Of a stretch of 5,601 nucleotides of DNA, positions 4,694 through 5,601 are shown piece after piece (the stretch's first letter is position 1; the number at the start of each line of letters is the position of its first letter). The stretch is from Hylemonella sp. UBA2468 (GTDB taxonomy: Bacteria; Pseudomonadota; Gammaproteobacteria; Burkholderiales; Burkholderiaceae_C), in the NCBI GenBank assembly GCA_002342165.1, contig DDPM01000056.1:1-5601 (forward strand), given 5' to 3'. Under the pieces are notes generated by a model that was not told the origin of the DNA, searched no databases, and saw nothing but the letters and a program-made list of their open reading frames with translations. Made by a program: the position numbers and the translations under genes.

Positions 4694-5601
4694 ATGTCAT
4701 TCGCTCGTTTTTGCGTCCCCGCCCTCATCCTTGGCAAAAACCGTGTGCTGCGCCAAGCTTTCATGGGCACAGCTTTGAGCCTCTTGGGCTTGCTGGCACA
4801 AGCCTTTCCTGATAAACCCATTCGCATTGTGGTGGCGTTTGCGCCGGGCAGCTCCACCGATATCGTCGCGCGCACCTTGGTGGCTCCATTGTCTCAAAGC
4901 ATGGGCCAACCCGTGGTGGTGGAAAACAAACCTGGCGCGGGCGGCAACATTGCCACCGTGCAAGTGGCCAAGTCGGCCCCCGATGGTTACACCCTGCTCA
5001 TGCACAGCGTGGCGTATTCAGTTAACCCCACCCTTTTTAAAAATGCAGGTTACGACCCCAACAAAGATTTGGCAGCCGTTGCCTTGCCCGCAGTGTCCCC
5101 CAATATTTTGTATGTGCACCCCGATGTCAAGGCGCAAAACCTTAAAGAGTTGATTGAGCTGGTGCGCAAAGAAAAACTCAGTTACGCCTCTTCCGGCAAT
5201 GGCACCACCACCCATTTGGGTGCTGAATTGTTGTTTCGCAGTTTGCTGAACCTTGAAGTCACCCACGTGCCTTACCAGCCCGCCGCTGCCGCCAATGCAG
5301 TGGTCAGTGGTCAAGTGCCCATAGGGTCAACATCTATGCCGCCTGTGGTGCAGTTGGCCAAGGCGGGTAAGGTGCGCGCCATAGCCGTGACCAGCCGCAA
5401 ACGCAGTGCCGCTATGCCCGAGGTGCCCACAGTAGAAGAATTGGGCTTTAAAAACTTTGAGGCCAACACGTGGTTTGGTCTGTTTGCACCCGCAGGTACC
5501 CCGGTGGATGTGCTGGACAAACTCAACCGCGAAGTCAACAAAGCGCTCACCACCAAGGCTCTGCAAGAGGGTTTTGCGGCCTTATCCCTCGACATAGACC
5601 G
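4694..5601 (+). CDS. Bug/TctC-family substrate-binding protein (3' end beyond window)
   Basis: The frame is open from the ATG at 4694 to the window edge, giving 302 residues. Compared with its relatives, about 20-25 C-terminal residues are missing. The leader is longer than usual, with basic residues at 15-20 followed by a hydrophobic stretch and likely cleavage after AQA (35-37). Family blocks: AFAPGSSTDIVAR (48-60, ligand-loop Asp56), VVVENKPGAGG (74-84), APDGYTLL (95-102), YASSGNGTTTH (164-174), HVPYQP (191-196), AGKVRAIAVTS and EVPTVEELGF. Two family glycines differ: PGS in place of PGG in the first loop, and HVPYQP in place of HVPYKG in the second, both near the ligand pocket, so specificity may have shifted. 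It is divergent from the hydrolase gene and resembles the Bug protein coupled to that gene more than the one at 222. Ligand unknown. Confidence 0.93.
   Translation, partial: MSFARFCVPALILGKNRVLRQAFMGTALSLLGLLAQAFPDKPIRIVVAFAPGSSTDIVARTLVAPLSQSMGQPVVVENKPGAGGNIATVQVAKSAPDGYTLLMHSVAYSVNPTLFKNAGYDPNKDLAAVALPAVSPNILYVHPDVKAQNLKELIELVRKEKLSYASSGNGTTTHLGAELLFRSLLNLEVTHVPYQPAAAANAVVSGQVPIGSTSMPPVVQLAKAGKVRAIAVTSRKRSAAMPEVPTVEELGFKNFEANTWFGLFAPAGTPVDVLDKLNREVNKALTTKALQEGFAALSLDID

Noticed and set aside
4576..5005. Minus-strand open frames over the divergent gap and the third Bug gene
   Set aside because: They are shadows of the Bug gene; the repetitive TSAL residues come only from the direct repeat.
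1..5601. Insertion sequences, CRISPR arrays, tRNAs or phage remnants
   Set aside because: No transposase-like reading frame, terminal inverted repeats, spaced repeats or tRNA-like folds were seen; the window is densely packed with ordinary metabolic and transport genes.

Overview
The window looks like chromosomal DNA of a betaproteobacterium in Burkholderiales, most likely Comamonadaceae (Limnohabitans-, Rhodoferax- or Polaromonas-like). The grounds are moderately GC-rich coding DNA (judged by eye), GC-leaning third positions, and above all three separate Bug/TctC-family periplasmic substrate-binding proteins in under 6 kb. Expansion of this family is a hallmark of the order. No RNA gene, mobile element, CRISPR array or phage gene is visible.

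Left arm (+ strand): the 3' end of an unrecognised gene (1-150), then a Bug protein with a twin-arginine-like signal (222-1256), a RutE-type nitroreductase-family aldehyde reductase (1307-1891) and a TauE/SafE (TSUP) membrane protein (TTG start, 1901-2656). Gaps of 71, 50 and 9 bp suggest one transcription unit. A small symmetric hairpin (2679-2693) sits where this unit meets the oppositely oriented pair.

Right arm: a NodB-like polysaccharide-deacetylase/allantoinase-type hydrolase (complement 3669-4532) is translationally coupled through TAATG to a second Bug protein (complement 2692-3669). A 161-bp intergenic region with a 14-bp direct repeat separates this pair from a divergent third Bug protein (4694 to the window edge, cut before its stop).

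Together: three solute-capture proteins, a C-N hydrolase-like enzyme, an aldehyde reductase and an anion-type permease/exporter. This reads as small-molecule uptake and catabolism, probably of organic acid, amide, ureide or sulfonate compounds. No TctA/TctB permease genes are present, so the Bug proteins are orphans at this locus. The substrate cannot be read from the sequence. The most testable ideas are a reductase plus exporter pair resembling sulfoacetaldehyde-to-isethionate modules, and a hydrolase with a degenerate metal site acting on a small amide or ureide rather than a polysaccharide.
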